DNA of 64,000 nucleotides from Strix aluco (taxonomy: Eukaryota > Chordata > Aves > Strigiformes > Strigidae): contig NC_133932.1 in NCBI RefSeq assembly GCF_031877795.1, positions 137,628,841 to 137,692,840 on the forward strand, given 5' to 3'. Both the position numbers and the translations under genes were made by a program. Below, one piece after another: positions 60,116 through 64,000 of the stretch (positions are counted from its first letter, which is position 1; each line of letters starts with the position of its first letter). The notes under the pieces were generated by a model that had not been told where the DNA came from, did not search any database, and saw nothing but the letters and a program-made list of their open reading frames with translations.

Positions 60116-60978
60116 TGGTGGTACTTTGGGAACACTTTTTTTTGATTAAAAGTGAATTGAAGCAGCTGGAGGCTGGGGCCTTGTTTGCGAGCCCAGTGCA
60201 CGGTTCCTTCCAGAGAACCATCTGCTGGTTTGTGTCGTGTAAAATGAGGCACATAAGCAGAAAACCTCTGTGTGCTGGGGCAACCGTGCTTAACTCAGCA
60301 GGGGGGCTGCTGTTGTGTCGTTTTGAAGGTCTGGGCTTAAGCAAAACACGTGGAAGGGGCTGAAGTAATGCCAAGGCTGTGTTTCAGTAGTGTGCAAAGG
60401 TTTGCTGTGTTCACAGGGCAAATCTGGGTAAGGCTGGAACTCTTGTGTCTTGATTTTACATCCAGCACTTGCCCTGTTTCTTCTGCTTCTGGTTGCTCTT
60501 ACAAGGTGCCGCTGCAGCTACCTGGGGAGGTGTCTTCCAAGTTAAGATTGCCGTGTCTAATCACTGCTTCTGGCAGCTTTCACCAAGAAGATTGAGGGGA
60601 CAGGGCCTTTGGGCTACAAAAATCCTCTTCTGAGGGAGTTTTGGAAAGTTGGGAAGCTGCAAGGGCTGGAGCAGGGCTGCTGGGGAAGCAGAATCCCTCT
60701 TGCAGAACGTGCTCGCCTCTCCTGTGGGATTGGGCAGAGAGTTCATGAGGACTGAAAAGGGCTGTGTTAGGCTGTTGACAGGTGCATGGAAAGGTGTGGG
60801 CTCGAGGCAGAGATGCTGAGGAGCTGCTGTTAGACCCTCACAGGTGGGTTTAGTGAAGTTACGATGCTTGTGTGTGTCTGTCCTCCCTTGTTTGCTGCAG
60901 AAATTCAGTGCTGGGCCCTTTCCTCTGCCCTGCTCCCACCCACCTGGTGCTCACCCTTCACTGCCTGGACTGCAGAGC
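60116..60978. other. Intergenic, nothing recognised
   Basis: Single-copy sequence downstream of RRM1 without a convincing open frame, RNA gene or transposon. Confidence 0.55.
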
Positions 60979-61690
60979 ACAGATCATGAAACCACGGGAG
61001 GGTTTGGGTTGGGAGGGACCTCAAAGCCCATCCAGTGCCACCCCCCTGCCCTGGGCAGGGCCACCTTCCACTAGCCCAGGTTGCCCAAAGCCCTGTCCAA
61101 CCTGGCCTTGAACCCTTCCAGGGAGGGGGCAGCCACAGCTTCTCTGGGCAACCTGTGCCAGGGCCTCCCCACCCTCACAGGGAACAATTTCTGCCTTACA
61201 TCTCATCTAAATCTCCCCTTTTTTAGTTTAAACCTGTTCCCCCTCATCCTATCTCTCCCCCCTGATGACAAGTCCCTCCCCCCTTTCCTGTAGCCCCTTT
61301 CAGTCCTGGGAGGCCGCTCTAAGGTCTCCCCGGAGCCTTCTCTTCTCAGCCTGTCCTCACAGGGGGGTGCTCCAGCCCCCCGAGCATCTTGGTGGCCTCC
61401 TCTGGCCCTGGTCAGGCAGGTCTGTGTCCTTCTGCTGTTGGTGCCCCCAGAGCTGGACCCAGCACTGCAGGGGGGTCTCCCAGAGTGGAGCAGAGGGGGA
61501 GAATCCCCCCCTCGCCCTGCTGCCCACACTGCTCTGGGTGCAGCCCAGCACACAGGCGGCTTTCTGGGCTGCCAGCGCATGTTGCTGGCTCACAGACAGT
61601 TTTCCACCCCCCAACCCCCCCAAGTCCTTCTCCCTGGCTCCTTCCTGCCAAGGCTCCTTTTGGAGCGGGGGAGGCCCCAGGAGCCGCCAT
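60979..61690 (-). mobile_element. CR1 LINE fragment of a different subfamily
   Basis: Minus-oriented. It has the CR1 layout (GGGTTGGGAGGGACCTC, then CCTTGAACCCTTCCAGGGA and TTGCTGGCTCAC) but clearly differs from the CR1s in the array, matching another avian CR1 subfamily and probably older. Confidence 0.85.
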
Positions 61691-62773
61691 CTCTCCCCTA
61701 TACACAATTCCTTCTTAGCCCCCTCCCCAGCTCCTGCTTGCTCAGCTTTTGGGCTCTCTCCTGCTGCCTCTGCTCTTCTGACAAACTGTTACTTCTTTCA
61801 AGGCTGACCAGCCGCTCCTGTTGCAGCGTCCCTAGTCCCCCGCTGGCATCGTGGGGTCAGTTTGGCTCTGTTCCTGTTCTGAAATGGGGTCCTGTTACCT
61901 CTGTTGTGGGTGGGCTAAGGCAAGGCTACACCGGCTCTTTCCCTCTTGAACATCTCCCTGCTTGGCAGCAAGGTGCTGCTGCTCTCTAGGAAATAGCTCG
62001 GAGCTACAGAGAAGAAAAAAAAAATAAAAAAAGGGGGATAGAAATGCGTGGTTCCTGGAGCAGGGGCAGGAGGAGGGAAGCTGGTGGGTTCATGGGGGTA
62101 ACGTGCTGCCCGTGGGGGATCTGAGCAGGCAGACAGGCCGAGACCCTTCCCGCCAGGATCCTCTCCAGCCAGCCCATGCTCCCTGCCCTGTTGCTCTCAA
62201 ATCTGAAAGCCACAAGGCAGGGATCGATGCTGGCCTTGGCGCACGTCTGGGCAGGCAGCCTGGAAGAGGAGTGTGCCTCTGGCTGCTGAGGGGTTAGAAG
62301 GTTAAAATTCACGTGAGTGAGGCCAGCGGCGGCCTGGGCTGGGCTCCTGGCTCTGCCAGCTCCCAGCTTCATCCCCAGCAGCAGCACGAAGCTGGGCGCA
62401 TTCTCCCTGGGGCTGGCGTGAACCCGATCTTCATGTAGCCACGGTGGGAGTTAGCCCATCCCCGTGTGCGGGACGCATCCAGGGGAGGTGTAGGCTTGAA
62501 CTTCATCGCGTCTGGGTGAGCGTTAACGCCAAGACCTGCCACCTCCGCGCTATTTGCTGTGAGTGTCCGGGGAGGTGCTCGCTGCTGAACCGCAGCGGTG
62601 TGGCTGCAGGAATGTCTGTGCAGAGCCAGGACCCAGGTCCCGGGTGGTTTCTGAGCTGCTCGTTTCACCCCCTCCTCAGAGCCCACGGTCCAGCATGTTC
62701 CCTGGCTTCCTCACTTCAGGGGTTTCATTGCTCTTGCTCAGAGTTCCCCTAATTGGAACAGAATTCCCCTGAA
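61691..62773. other. Intergenic, nothing recognised
   Basis: No supported gene on either strand. An A-rich stretch lies at 62014-62035. Open frames here are short and without family resemblance. Confidence 0.5.
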
Positions 62774-63415
62774 CATGAGCCAGCAGTGTGCCCGGGTGGC
62801 CAAGAAAGCCAACGGCATCCTGGCTTGGATGAGAAATAGTGTGACCAGCAGAAGCAGGGAGGTGACAGTCCCCCTGTGCTCTGCACTGGTGAGGCCACAC
62901 CTGGAGGGTTGTGTCCAGTTTTGGGCACCTCAATACGAGAGAGATCTCGAGGGGCTGGAGGGAGTGCAGAGGAGGGCAACGAGCTGGGGAAGGGCCTGGA
63001 GAATAAATCCTGTGAGGAGAGATTGAAGGAGCTGGGACTGTTCAGTGTGAGGAGGAGAAGGGGAGGGGAGACCTCATCACTCTCTACAGCTCCCTGAAAG
63101 GACGTTGTAGAGAGGTTGGTGCTGGTCTCTTCTCCCAGGGAATTAGTGACAGAACAAGAGGGAACGGCTTTAAACTGCAACAGGGGAGGTTCAGACTGGG
63201 CATGAGGGAAAAATGTTTCCCAGCAAGAGTGGTCAGAGAGTGGAATAGGCTGCCCAGGGAGGGGGTGGAGTCCCCATCCCTGGGTGTGTTTAAGGGCCGT
63301 TTGGATGAGCTGTGGGGGGATGTGGGGTAGGGGAGAACTTTGTAGAGTTGGGCTGAGGGTTGGACTCGATGATCCCGAGGGGCTTTTCCAACCTGAATGA
63401 TTCTGTGATTCTAAT
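62774..63415 (+). mobile_element. CR1 LINE fragment, plus orientation
   Basis: Inverse orientation to the array CR1s and very similar to fragment b. It starts ATGAGCCAGCAGTGTGCCCG and ends with the CR1 3' tail (AATGATTCTGTGATTCTA) at the right. It is 5'-truncated and encodes only the end of the reverse-transcriptase protein. Confidence 0.93.
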
Positions 63416-64000
63416 TCCGGGTGAATTAGCGATGCTGCTAACTAAGCTCCTCATGCTTTGGTAGTCATGGAGAGAAACAAACCCCTACTCTTTAGAAAAG
63501 CCTGTTACCTCCTGACGCAGCGGGGTGTGCACCCCTTCCAGCTCCCTGTTTATTCCAGAAAACAAACCCAGTCTCTTCTTTCCATGTGTCGTTATTTTCC
63601 TACTGATGGGGTTCGTACGGATTCTTCCTGTTTCTGTCTGTCGGGGTCCGCAGTGCCCAGACCCTGTGGTCTGGGGCTCTGGTACTCCTCGGCACCAAGC
63701 AGAGCTGAGCAGTGACGCCCGTGTCCCGTGCGTGATGCTGCTGTTAATTGAGCTTTGCAATTAGACGGGGCTTTTCCAGTACTGGCACTATTGGGGTTGC
63801 AGCCTGCCCCAAGCCCAGCTCCTTCCTTTCCTCCCCCCCTCCATGCCGTACCCAGGTGCTTCTCACCTTGCCACCACACTCTGCTGCTCCCCCCGCAGCC
63901 TGGGGCTTCCCTGGGGTTTGGCTGAACCTCACGCTGGGGGTTTTGGGCTCCGTCCCACTGTCAGGGTCCCTCGAAATCCCGCCCTGCCCCTGGGCCAGGC
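63416..64000. other. Intergenic, nothing recognised
   Basis: End of the window. No gene, RNA or repeat was recognised. Confidence 0.5.

Overview
The window is vertebrate nuclear DNA, almost certainly from a bird. It has spliced host genes, several CR1 LINE fragments with the usual avian 3' ends, an avian-type retroviral LTR, and the conserved neighbours STIM1 and RRM1 on the same strand (adjacent in human 11p15.4). There are no bacterial or phage features.

Layout. (1) Bases 1-181 are the last coding piece of STIM1 (+), followed by a long low-complexity 3' UTR with a poly(A) signal at 2381. (2) Bases 2860 to about 30436 are four head-to-tail copies of a 6.98-kb unit, nearly identical to one another. 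Each unit holds an unrecognised three-exon gene on + with its own TATA/CRE-like promoter. Facing it tail to tail on - is a CHRNA10-like nicotinic receptor gene with only its last three coding exons. Two minus-strand CR1 fragments, a sense-strand LTR (8899-9699 and its copies) and a short degenerate minisatellite complete the unit. (3) In copy 4 the LTR changes abruptly to a related but different version and runs into the decayed interior of an endogenous retrovirus (to about 33640). (4) Bases 33.6-40.3 kb are intergenic and I recognise no gene there. (5) Bases 40766-59072 are a complete RRM1 gene: 19 coding exons, 792 codons plus stop, every splice junction in phase, all key catalytic residues present. 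It has a CpG-rich promoter and CR1 insertions in introns. (6) Bases 60.1-64.0 kb are intergenic with two more CR1 copies.

How the parts relate. STIM1 (ER calcium sensor) and RRM1 (large subunit of ribonucleotide reductase) are single-copy housekeeping neighbours. The 27.6-kb array between them is the unusual part: a convergent gene pair amplified four times, with repeat sequences at both array edges. The CHRNA10-like copies lack the signal-peptide and first extracellular exons, so they may be pseudogenes or may use an unseen first exon. The partner gene looks intact in all four copies. Its compact promoter suggests restricted, possibly male germline, expression, which is an inference. The near-identity of copies means either recent amplification or continuing homogenisation, and copy number needs long-read confirmation.
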